Assembly: GCA_041495845.1 (NCBI GenBank)
Contig: JBGQDM010000077.1
Location: 1 to 15,420 of the forward strand
Length of the DNA: 15,420 nucleotides
Source of the DNA: JBGQDM01 sp041495845
Lineage (GTDB): Bacteria > Acidobacteriota > Terriglobia > Terriglobales > Acidobacteriaceae
Reading direction: 5' to 3'
Under the pieces are notes generated by a model. That model had not been told where the DNA came from. It saw only the letters and a list, made by a program, of their open reading frames with translations, and ran no database searches. The position numbers and the translations under genes were made by a program. Every line of letters begins with the position of its first letter. Position 1 is the first letter of the stretch. Of the stretch, positions 6,626 through 13,203 are shown in pieces.

Positions 6626-8869
6626 TCACGGCGCCCCGTACAGCTGCCGATACACGCTGGCATTGCGCAGGATCGCCTGCACGTATTCGCGCGTCTCGGT
6701 GAACGGGATGGACTCCACAAACTCGGGCAGGTCGCGATACTTGCCTGCGGCCATCCACTCCTGCACGCGGTCGGCGCCGGCGTTATAGGCGGCGAGGGCA
6801 TACTCGGGTGCTCCGAACTGGTCACTGAGCACGCGGAAATGGTGCGCGCCAAGTTTCATGTTAATGACGGGGTCGGTGAGTTGGGGAGTGGAGAAGCGGC
6901 GGAGTTTCATCTCCCGCGCCACGGTGCGGGCCGTCGAGGGCAACAACTGCATTAGGCCGACGGCGTTGGCATGGGAGATCGCCGTAGGATTGAACGCTGA
7001 CTCCTGGCGGATGAGCGAAGCCACCAGAAACGGGTCCAGCCCGTTTTCGAGCGCGGATTTCTTCAGGTCGGCCCAGTACGGCTTAGGAAACAAGCCCTGC
7101 CAGTAGTCCCGCGGCAAGGCGCCGAGCGGCAGGGCGAAATAATTTGGGAACGCGCGCTTCACGACATCAATGCCGCGATCGTAGCGGCCGGAATCCTGGC
7201 AGACGCGGGCCATCTCGGCGACTTCCCAACTGCCACCCTCCTCGCCGACGGCGGATTGCAATTCGCGAATGGCAAAATCAAGCAGCGCGCCGTTGGCCAG
7301 CAAACGTGCTTTTTGCACGTGCAGATTGTCCGGCGGCGTTTCCCGAAACGTGCCCAGCGCGGGTGGAACCGGCGGCGCCAGATGGTCGAGCACCGGATCC
7401 GCGGTCAGAGCCACGCCGCGGAGCGAATCTTTGAGTCGCTGGCGCGCCAGTTCGGCATAGTAAAAGTTCAAATAGCGCTGCGAGAGCTTTTCGTAATAGG
7501 CGCGCGCCCGTCCGGGTTCGCCATCTTCTTCAGCAGCGCGGCCGCGCCAGTAGAGTGCCGCCGGAGTTTCCGCACCGTCAGGAAAAAGCTGAATCTGCCG
7601 TTCGAACTCGCGGCGCGCTTCCGTTCCCTGCCCTTGCCGCCACATCAGCCAGGTGGCCTTCCAGTGGGCATAGGAAGCGCGGCTGCCGGTGGGAAAGCGC
7701 TCTGACATTTCGTGGTAATAGGCTGACGCCTGCCCGTAGTCCTTCCGCAGTAAATAAAAGTTCCCCGCGCCGAGCAGCGCCTGCTCCAGCCACGGGCTGG
7801 TGGGCGCGGCCTGACGAAGTTGCCCCAGGCTGCCGAGAAATGCGGATTCGTCATCGCCGGCGCGCGCCATATCGGCGAGCAGAAAAAGGCGTTGGGCATT
7901 GGCCTCGCCGGTCGTGGAAGTCGCGAGTTGCAGCACTTGCTTGGCGTCGCGCGTGCGCCCGTTGGCGCGCAGTGCTCCGGCCAGCGCAATCTCCAGCGCC
8001 GGGCGCTCCTGCGCGCCGGCATCGCCCACCAGCGCGCGGTATTCGGTCACTGCCTCCGCAGCGCGCTTGCCGCGCAGCAACAGCTCCGCGCGCGTCTTGC
8101 GGTCAGCGAAGGCCGGGGGTGGAATTTGCCCGGAAAGCGCTCCCAATTCTTTTTCGGCTTCGTCCGTTTCCGCACTCAACGGCATGGTGTAGTAAACCGC
8201 GCGTAGGCTGGCGGCAGCACGAATGCGGTCGCCAATCGCGGCATGCGCCCGGCCCAGCACGAGCTCCACATCCGCGCGGGCGGGCACGTGATCTTTTTCC
8301 AGCAGGGCGACGGCCTCCGGGGCGCGGCCGAGGGCGATCAGCGCATTGGCCCGGGTCACATGCGCATCGCGAGCGAAGATGGAATCGGTGAACTTCGCGT
8401 CAAAGTCGCGCAGCAGCGCTTCGGCTGGTTTGGGTGAGCCCGTTTGCTGATACGCGCTAGCCAGAAAATAGGTTACGTAGTCAGCCAGGTCGCCGGCTTT
8501 GGGCTGGGCCTTCTGCAATGCCGGAAGCGCTTGGGCCGGATCACGATCGAGGGTATGGGCGTAACCGAGCACCAGCCAGGCCAGTGCGCCAGCATCGTCA
8601 GGGGAATGTTTGCGAGCGTAGGCTTCCACGCCGGCATAAGCGGCGGGAGTGCGCTCCCGCAGCAGTTGTTGCGCCATCGGGCGCAGCGTGGCCGACGTCA
8701 CAAACGCCTGATGAATACGCAGTAAGCGCTTCCGGCTGGCCGGTCGCCGGGTCTTGCGTTTCTTGACGGTGTGCGTGGTGGCAGGAGCGCCGCCCGCGTG
8801 CTGACTGAGCGCGCTGGTCGCAACACAAAACGCCAGAAGAACTGGGAGCAGGAAACGTCTTAGGGTCAC
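6626..8869 (-). CDS. soluble lytic murein transglycosylase with helical repeat region (Slt70-like)
   Basis: Periplasmic enzyme that cleaves the MurNAc-GlcNAc bond of peptidoglycan with formation of 1,6-anhydro-MurNAc. Residues 1-22 form a signal peptide (MTLRRFLLPVLLAFCVATSA), followed by a basic stretch KKRKTRRPASRKR at about 36-48. Residues about 60-560 are an Ala/Leu/Arg-rich helical region with TPR-like repeats (for example EALLRDFDAKFTDS, AEAVTEYRALVGDA, GQASAYYHEMSERFP). The catalytic SLT domain occupies about 605-735: IRQESAFNP with catalytic Glu623, then GLMQLLPSTA, LAAYNAGADRV and FVESIPFTETREYVQ, all family signatures. At 747 residues it is longer than E. coli Slt70. The start is GTG 8867-8869, placed right at the signal peptide, with no good ribosome site. 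It begins 11 bp after the stop of the GAF-domain gene, so the two form an operon and translation may be coupled. Confidence 0.93.
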   Translation of the reverse strand: MTLRRFLLPVLLAFCVATSALSQHAGGAPATTHTVKKRKTRRPASRKRLLRIHQAFVTSATLRPMAQQLLRERTPAAYAGVEAYARKHSPDDAGALAWLVLGYAHTLDRDPAQALPALQKAQPKAGDLADYVTYFLASAYQQTGSPKPAEALLRDFDAKFTDSIFARDAHVTRANALIALGRAPEAVALLEKDHVPARADVELVLGRAHAAIGDRIRAAASLRAVYYTMPLSAETDEAEKELGALSGQIPPPAFADRKTRAELLLRGKRAAEAVTEYRALVGDAGAQERPALEIALAGALRANGRTRDAKQVLQLATSTTGEANAQRLFLLADMARAGDDESAFLGSLGQLRQAAPTSPWLEQALLGAGNFYLLRKDYGQASAYYHEMSERFPTGSRASYAHWKATWLMWRQGQGTEARREFERQIQLFPDGAETPAALYWRGRAAEEDGEPGRARAYYEKLSQRYLNFYYAELARQRLKDSLRGVALTADPVLDHLAPPVPPALGTFRETPPDNLHVQKARLLANGALLDFAIRELQSAVGEEGGSWEVAEMARVCQDSGRYDRGIDVVKRAFPNYFALPLGALPRDYWQGLFPKPYWADLKKSALENGLDPFLVASLIRQESAFNPTAISHANAVGLMQLLPSTARTVAREMKLRRFSTPQLTDPVINMKLGAHHFRVLSDQFGAPEYALAAYNAGADRVQEWMAAGKYRDLPEFVESIPFTETREYVQAILRNASVYRQLYGAP

Positions 8870-8880
8870 GTTGCTTACAA

Positions 8881-9993
8881 TTATCGCCGGAAATTCGCGC
8901 CGAAGATGGAGACATCGTCCTGGGCCAGACTGCGAATCAGTTCCTGGAAGAAATACTCGCCGGAACCTGCCGTCGTGGCGCCGTAGCGTTTCTCATAGGT
9001 GGAGCGGCTCTTTTCAATGTCTTCCTTGAGCCGGTCGTAGAGGTCATGGTTCTTGCGGCCTTCTTCAACTTTGGCCTGGTTATAGAGCTTGATTTCATCC
9101 ACCAGCAGACGCGCAAAGCGTTGCGCCTTGCGATGGACTTCAGCTTCTTCCGAGGAGAGCCCGCTGGGGGTTGAGGGTGTTGCCGGGCTGGCGCCCGCAG
9201 CTGAGGCGGCGACCGCCACCGCCAGCGGAGCCTCTACGACTTGAGTTTCCGGCTCAGCGGATTTCGTGGGCGTTGCGACCGCCATCTCCGCGACAGGTTC
9301 GACGGCGGCTGGCGGTTCCGCTGCCGCCACACTCATTTGCTCCGTGCGCGGTACTTCTGCTCCCGCCGCCGGCGGCGCGGACAAGCTCTTGCGCAGCGCG
9401 AGAACTTCCAGCCAGCTGCCCGTAGCCAGCAACAGCACTTGCAGAGCGGGAGCGGCAACCAGCGTGGCGGTTCCAGTGCCAGCATCGGCGTAGAGAAGCG
9501 CTGCCACTCTTTCTTTCAGCATGAGAGGGAGGAGAAGGCATTCCCCGTTCGCGGGAGCGCCAAATTTTTCGGCGAAACTGCCGTCCATCTTGGCTGTAGT
9601 GCCGATAGCGGCGGTCCGCTGTTCCAGACTCTGCTCTACCAGCGGCGATGAGCTGTCGAGTTGAAAATCCTTGATGTCGTCTGAATTATCAAAGCCGCGA
9701 GCCTGCCAGCCTTGGACACTTCCAGACTTCACGATGAAGAGCGCGGTCCGTCCGCAGAGGCCGGCGGCGTGGTCGAGCAAGGTGCGGAGTATCTCGCGTT
9801 GCCCGGAGCCAGCGTGCACGGCGGTGAGCGCTTTGTGCAGCAAATCGGTGGCGGAATCGCTGCCCGCGCCGCTCTGCTCGATGGCCGCCACCACTTCGCG
9901 GGCGAGTTCGTCGCGCAGTTGATTCAGCCGCCCGTCCACCAGTGGGCTGATGGCGCGCAGCACGGCTTCCTGAAGTGGCGTTTGTTCTGCCAT
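8881..9993 (-). CDS. GAF-domain protein with Ala/Pro/Glu linker and conserved helical C-terminal domain
   Basis: Likely a cytosolic sensory or scaffold protein of unknown function, 370 residues. Residues 1-45 are helical. About 50-203 resemble a GAF sensor domain: helix LRTLLDHAAGLC, strand GRTALFIVKSG, then ECLLLPLMLKERVAALLYADAGTG and a closing helix. Residues about 205-283 are a low-complexity linker of Ala, Pro, Glu and Val. The last part (284-340: HRKAQRFARLLVDEIKLYN, VEEGRKN, LYDRLKEDIEKSRSTYEKRYG) is a charged amphipathic helical segment that I associate, from memory, with regulators of acidobacteria and deltaproteobacteria, where it follows various sensor domains. There is no signal peptide, no membrane segment and no catalytic output domain. 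The ATG at 9993 lacks a visible Shine-Dalgarno sequence. It heads the operon with slt, which hints at a link to cell-wall turnover or envelope behaviour; this is inference only. Confidence 0.75.
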   Translation of the reverse strand: MAEQTPLQEAVLRAISPLVDGRLNQLRDELAREVVAAIEQSGAGSDSATDLLHKALTAVHAGSGQREILRTLLDHAAGLCGRTALFIVKSGSVQGWQARGFDNSDDIKDFQLDSSSPLVEQSLEQRTAAIGTTAKMDGSFAEKFGAPANGECLLLPLMLKERVAALLYADAGTGTATLVAAPALQVLLLATGSWLEVLALRKSLSAPPAAGAEVPRTEQMSVAAAEPPAAVEPVAEMAVATPTKSAEPETQVVEAPLAVAVAASAAGASPATPSTPSGLSSEEAEVHRKAQRFARLLVDEIKLYNQAKVEEGRKNHDLYDRLKEDIEKSRSTYEKRYGATTAGSGEYFFQELIRSLAQDDVSIFGANFRR

Positions 9994-10298
9994 GAGTGGC
10001 GAAAACTGGCAAACCCTCTCAGTCCCATAGTTTAGGGGAACCCCCCGGGGACGGCGAGATTACTTCGGAGTACCCTTGGACTTTATCCGAAACGACCTGT
10101 GGTTTCCTACGTCTAAGAAGACAGGCAAAATGCCGAGGTACCAAGTACAATACCCCGTACCCTCCGGCAGCAAGCTGAGGAGAGTCGTTTCCCGCCGGGG
10201 TGATTCGGGGTAAGGTCAGAAAACAGTTTGGCGGACTCGCCGGGAGTGGCCGTTAGGGCAGGCGGGAATTCCAGCAAAATTACTGCATCGGACGCAAC
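9994..10298. other. divergent intergenic region between the GAF gene and the ECF sigma factor
   Basis: About 305 bp without a gene. It holds the ECF-type promoter at 10089-10117 (listed separately) and, nearer the GAF gene, overlapping GC palindromes around GGGGAACCCC and CCCCGGGG at about 10035-10050. It also holds an imperfect GGTAC ... GTACC inverted repeat at about 10137-10160, inside the predicted leader of the sigma gene. No sigma70 promoter with both boxes was found on either strand. Confidence 0.5.
10089..10117 (+). promoter_or_regulatory. putative ECF (sigma-E type) promoter of the sigma factor gene
   Basis: GAAAC at 10089-10093 is followed after 18 bp by TCTAAG at 10112-10117. This is the arrangement of classical sigma-E promoters (GGAAC-N18-TCTAA or TCTGA). 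The predicted start of transcription, near 10122, gives a leader of about 177 nt before the ATG at 10299. A second site with the same boxes lies at 11257-11286. ECF sigma factors commonly drive their own genes, which fits the location. Confidence 0.6.
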
Positions 10299-10928
10299 AT
10301 GGAGACCATCCAAAAAAACGTAAGCGATGCTGCCAGCGAAGAGATGGTCCTGGTTCGCGCCGCCAAAAAGGGCGACGACGGGGCCTTCGCCGAACTGGTG
10401 CGGCGCTACGACCGGAACGTTTTCCGGATCGCCCAACACATCACGCACCACCGCGAAGATGCGGAGGACGTGGTGCAAGAGGCCTTCCTGAAGGCGTACG
10501 AAAATCTGGATCGCTTCCAGGAGCAGTCCAAGTTTTATACTTGGTTGGTGCGCATTGCGGTGAACGAGGCGCTGATGAAGTTGCGCCGGCGCCGCCCTGA
10601 GCGCATGGTTTCGCTCGACGAGGATGTGCAGACGGAAGAAGACAGTGTGCCCCGCGAGGTGGCAGACTGGTCACCGAATCCCGAGCAGCAATTCAAGCAG
10701 GAAGAATTGCGCGAGATCCTGTCGAAAACCATTCAGGGTTTGCCGACGAGTTTTCGGACGGTGTTTGTGTTACGCGATGTGGAAGGGCTTTCGACAGAGG
10801 AGACCGCGGAAGCGCTGGAGTTGAGCATTCCCGCGGTAAAGTCGCGACTGTTACGGGCGCGGCTGCAGTTGCGCGAGCGGCTGGGCCGCTACTTTAACCG
10901 ACCCAATAGCGGAGACAATAACCAGTGA
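10299..10928 (+). CDS. RNA polymerase ECF sigma factor, RpoE-like
   Basis: Alternative sigma factor of 209 residues that directs RNA polymerase to its own promoter class. Region 2 (about 24-95) contains F-x-x-L-V-x-R-Y, then DAEDVVQEAFLKAYENLDRF (54-73) and FYTWLVRIAVNEA (79-91), strikingly like E. coli RpoE. After a linker of acidic residues (106-130) comes region 4 (about 135-190) with LPTSFRTVFVLRDVEGLS, the helix-turn-helix ETAEALELSIPAVKSRLLRAR and a basic end. The ATG at 10299 has only a weak CGGA upstream. The stop TGA overlaps the GTG start of the next gene (GTGA), so the sigma and its putative anti-sigma partner are translationally coupled. A sigma-E-type promoter lies upstream, suggesting autoregulation. 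The trigger is unknown. Confidence 0.93.
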   Translation: METIQKNVSDAASEEMVLVRAAKKGDDGAFAELVRRYDRNVFRIAQHITHHREDAEDVVQEAFLKAYENLDRFQEQSKFYTWLVRIAVNEALMKLRRRRPERMVSLDEDVQTEEDSVPREVADWSPNPEQQFKQEELREILSKTIQGLPTSFRTVFVLRDVEGLSTEETAEALELSIPAVKSRLLRARLQLRERLGRYFNRPNSGDNNQ

Positions 10929-11182
10929 AGTGCTCTGAGTTTCTGAAAGAGCTGACCAACTACCTCGACGACGTGCTGGACGAGCGCACGCGCGCCGAGC
11001 TCGAGGACCATCTGGCTTGGTGTCACAACTGCTACGTGGTGTGTGACACGACCAAGAAGACCATCCAGATTTATCGCAACTCCGAACTGTATGCCCTGCC
11101 CGAAGAGTTGCGCGGCAAGTTGCAAGCCGCCATCCTCAGCAAGTGCCAGGCACGCAAGAAGCAAGGCCCGCAAAGCGTCTAG
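10925..11182 (+). CDS. small zinc-finger anti-sigma-like protein (zf-HC2/ZAS type)
   Basis: An 85-residue, apparently soluble protein likely to bind and hold the preceding ECF sigma factor. The N-terminal part has the zinc-dependent anti-sigma pattern: Cys3 in MKCSEF, then the helix ELTNYLDDVLDERTRAELEDHL, then His29-x3-Cys33-x2-Cys36. A further Cys40 follows closely and another lies near the C-terminus (Cys75). There is no membrane segment and no periplasmic sensor domain, unlike RseA, the partner of E. coli RpoE. The signal is therefore probably sensed in the cytoplasm, for example thiol oxidation or metal loss; this is inference from known ZAS proteins. The GTG start at 10925 overlaps the sigma stop by four bases, and an alternative start is not evident. 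The C-terminal half (YALPEELRGKLQAAIL, basic end) is typical of short acidobacterial versions. Confidence 0.85.
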   Translation: MKCSEFLKELTNYLDDVLDERTRAELEDHLAWCHNCYVVCDTTKKTIQIYRNSELYALPEELRGKLQAAILSKCQARKKQGPQSV

Positions 11183-11256
11183 TTCCTTAACCCCGCCAAT
11201 CCAAAGAAGTTGCCGGAAAAGAATCCACCCTTGCTCCGCCTTGCGTATCCCTGAAC

Positions 11257-11286
11257 GAAACCTTTTCGCTGCCAGCTGAATCTAAG
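11257..11286 (+). promoter_or_regulatory. putative ECF (sigma-E type) promoter of the 79-residue protein gene
   Basis: GAAAC at 11257-11261 followed after 19 bp by TCTAAG at 11281-11286. The boxes are identical to those upstream of the sigma factor (10089-10117), and the spacer differs by one base. The expected transcript start near 11291 would leave about 34 nt before the ATG at 11325, with a strong ribosome site inside it. Confidence 0.55.
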
Positions 11287-11310
11287 TAACAGGTTGGCGA
11301 AGGTTCTGGT

Positions 11311-11319
11311 GGAGGTGAT
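11311..11319 (+). promoter_or_regulatory. strong ribosome binding site of the 79-residue protein
   Basis: GGAGGTGAT is complementary to the 16S rRNA 3' end over nine bases and stands 5 nt before ATG 11325. It is the best such site in the window and strongly supports the small gene. Confidence 0.85.
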
Positions 11320-11324
11320 TTCAT

Positions 11325-11564
11325 ATGCTGCATCGAGTGATGGACGTTATTTTTGGTTGTTGGCACGGCAACTACAGTTTCCCGATCACGGCGCGCCCGG
11401 GGGGCCGGCGCACAGCAGCGGCGGCCACTACAGGCACCTATGTGGTCTGCCTGGACTGCGGTAAAGAGATGCCCTACGACTGGAAGACCATGCGGGTGGT
11501 GGGCCCGGCGGCAGCGGTGGTTCCCGTGGCGGCACCGTCGTTTGCCGCTAAGCACGCAGCCTAA
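11325..11564 (+). CDS. short zinc-ribbon-like protein of unknown function
   Basis: A 79-residue protein. I recognise the sequence type from acidobacterial genomes but know no function. It has a C-x-H pair (Cys12, His14) in FGCWHGNYSFPITARPG, then TGTYVVCLDCGKEMPYDW with Cys42-x2-Cys45. The four residues could form one small zinc site, as in rubredoxin-like or zinc-ribbon knuckles. The middle is Ala/Thr/Arg-rich and the end is a plain Ala/Val/Pro tail. There is no signal peptide or membrane segment. It has a near-perfect ribosome site, its own terminator, and a promoter-like site matching that of the ECF sigma factor upstream. The inference is a small, well-expressed member of that sigma factor's regulon. 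Confidence 0.8.
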   Translation: MLHRVMDVIFGCWHGNYSFPITARPGGRRTAAAATTGTYVVCLDCGKEMPYDWKTMRVVGPAAAVVPVAAPSFAAKHAA

Positions 11565-11585
11565 GCAAGTTCTCGTTGTTCCCAT

Positions 11586-11618
11586 AACCGCGGCTTCCCG
11601 GGCCGCGGTTTTCTCTTT
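11586..11618 (+). terminator. Rho-independent terminator after the 79-residue protein gene
   Basis: A perfect 9-bp stem AACCGCGGC / GCCGCGGTT with loop TTCCCGG lies at 11586-11610 and is directly followed by TTCTCTTT (11611-11618). It sits 22 bp after the stop codon on the plus strand. Confidence 0.9.
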
Positions 11619-11665
11619 AGGAACCCCCGGCGGCAATGGTCATCGCAGGTCTGCGCAGCCGGTCC

Positions 11666-11671
11666 TATAAT
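11666..11671 (+). promoter_or_regulatory. -10 box (TATAAT) for the GAF-GAF-GGDEF gene
   Basis: A perfect TATAAT lies 32 bp upstream of the GTG start at 11704, after the preceding terminator. No good -35 hexamer is present at 16-18 bp, so either an activator is needed or the promoter is weak. Confidence 0.5.
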
Positions 11672-11703
11672 GCGGCTGAGGTTCCAGATTCTCCGGACTT
11701 CCC

Positions 11704-13149
11704 GTGGATCAAGCCAGCGCCCACTACGCTACCGTGTTACAGCAGGCCGCTCAGTTGCTGGGCTCGGGGAAAGACTCGGCCGTGCTCCTGCAGCAACTGT
11801 TATTGATCCTGCGCAACCACGCGGGCGCGCAGCGGGCCGCAGTGTTTATGCTCAACGGCAGTGGAGACCAGCTGGTCTGCCGCGCCCAGCACGGACTTCG
11901 CCCCGAGGATACGGGCGCCCCGCTGCTGCTGAAAGACAATCACGGCATCGCGCTGGCGGTGCGCACCCGCGTCTCGCAGATGGTGACCGCCCCGGGGGGC
12001 AGTCTGCAGGACCTGGTCACCCCGATGACGGCACGCGATGGCGTGTTGGGTGCGCTGCTCACCGGCACTGGCAGCGAACAGGGTTTCGGTCCGGAAGAGA
12101 TGACGCTCATCTCGCTGCTCGCCGCGGAGACGGCAGTCGTGCTCGAAAACCTGCGCCTGCAAAACGCCGAGCGGGTGCGCTTTCGCCAACTCGAGTTGCT
12201 GCGGCTGATGGCACGTTCCGCCGCTACCACCACCGAACCGGCCCAACTCTACGCCACCTTGGCCGAACTCTTGGGAGACAGTTTTGAAGGCGCGCAGGTG
12301 GCACTGGTGCTTTCGCCGCCGCAAGGTGACTTGAGCCTCGCCGCCTGCGCCGGTACGGAGACGCCACCGATGGAGCGCCTGCTGCAGTCACGGCAATCCG
12401 GACTTCTGGGACAGGCCCTGCGCCAGCGCGCTCCTCTGCTGGTGGAAGACTGCGCTGCCAACCCGGCCAAGCCGCCCTGCTTTCTGTCGTCCGGCACCGA
12501 ACTCTATGTTCCGCTGGTGGGTGAACAAGGGGCCTTGGGCGTATTGCTGGTCGCCCACAAGGAAGCGCGCTCGGTGCAGAAAGACGATCTCTCTCTGGCG
12601 CAGGCGGCGGCCGATATTGCCGCCACCGCGGTGCGCAACCTTCGCCTGACCGCCGAACTGCAGCGCCTCACCAGTACCGACGCGCTCACCAACTGCTACA
12701 ACCAGCGCCATTTTCAGATCCTGCTGCAGCAGGAGATGTCACGCGCCCACCGGTATCACAAACCATTTGGCATGCTCATGCTCGACTTGCGCGGGCTGGG
12801 CGAAATCAACTCGACCGTCGGCATGGAGTCGGGCGACCGCCTGCTGCAGCAAGTGGCGCACAGCATGCGTACCCGGCTGCGCAGCCACGACACCCTGGCC
12901 CGCTACGTGGCCGACCGCTTTGTCATGTTGCTGCCGGAAGTGGATGCCGAGGGAGTGACCACCGTATTGAGCAAGCTGCACGGCGCCTTGCAACGCATCG
13001 AGGTGCGCTTTCCGTCCGGGCCGCGGAGTCTGAGCGCTTCGTGGGCGGCGGTTACCTATCCGCAGGATGGGACGAACGAAGGTGAACTGCTTAAGTTGTT
13101 GCTGACGCGCCTCGACCAAGCCAAAGCCCAGGGCCGCGGTAAAGCATAA
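11704..13149 (+). CDS. GAF-GAF-GGDEF protein with degenerate diguanylate cyclase domain
   Basis: Cytosolic signalling protein of 481 residues. Two GAF-like sensor domains occupy about 15-150 (QRAAVFMLNGSGDQLVCRAQ, GVLGALLTGTGSEQGFGPEE) and 165-315 (ELYVPLVGEQGALGVLLVAH). A GGDEF fold follows at about 322-478: STDALTNCYNQRHF, MLMLDLRGLGEINSTVG with Asp361 at the first metal position, and ESGDRLLQQVA. The signature normally read as GG(D/E)EF is here V-A-D-R-F (402-406), so both glycines and the fourth residue are changed and GTP binding is doubtful. The inhibitory-site motif RxxD is kept as R-S-H-D (393-396), exactly five residues before the signature. The protein is therefore more likely a c-di-GMP receptor or a pure regulatory domain than a synthase. 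The start is GTG at 11704 without a clear ribosome site. Its stop codon overlaps the A-run of the opposite gene's terminator. Confidence 0.9.
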   Translation: MDQASAHYATVLQQAAQLLGSGKDSAVLLQQLLLILRNHAGAQRAAVFMLNGSGDQLVCRAQHGLRPEDTGAPLLLKDNHGIALAVRTRVSQMVTAPGGSLQDLVTPMTARDGVLGALLTGTGSEQGFGPEEMTLISLLAAETAVVLENLRLQNAERVRFRQLELLRLMARSAATTTEPAQLYATLAELLGDSFEGAQVALVLSPPQGDLSLAACAGTETPPMERLLQSRQSGLLGQALRQRAPLLVEDCAANPAKPPCFLSSGTELYVPLVGEQGALGVLLVAHKEARSVQKDDLSLAQAAADIAATAVRNLRLTAELQRLTSTDALTNCYNQRHFQILLQQEMSRAHRYHKPFGMLMLDLRGLGEINSTVGMESGDRLLQQVAHSMRTRLRSHDTLARYVADRFVMLLPEVDAEGVTTVLSKLHGALQRIEVRFPSGPRSLSASWAAVTYPQDGTNEGELLKLLLTRLDQAKAQGRGKA

Positions 13150-13182
13150 AAAAAGAGTTGCGCTCACCCTGGGCGCAACTCT
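13147..13182 (-). terminator. Rho-independent terminator of the M48 protease gene
   Basis: A perfect 10-bp stem AGAGTTGCGC / GCGCAACTCT with a 9-nt loop lies at 13154-13182. On the minus strand it is followed by a run of seven T (complement of 13148-13154). It ends the minus-strand gene at 13204, and its T-run lies over the TAA stop of the convergent GGDEF gene. Confidence 0.9.
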
Positions 13183-13203
13183 CTGTGGTGAACTTCTGAA
13201 GAC

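Noticed and set aside
7555..8391. 278-codon plus-strand frame inside slt
   Set aside because: Shadow of the helical repeat region of slt; very rich in Arg, Pro and Ala with no recognisable motif.
10146..10151. TACAAT as a sigma70 -10 box for the ECF sigma gene
   Set aside because: No acceptable -35 hexamer is present at 16-18 bp; the ECF-type site upstream explains the gene better.
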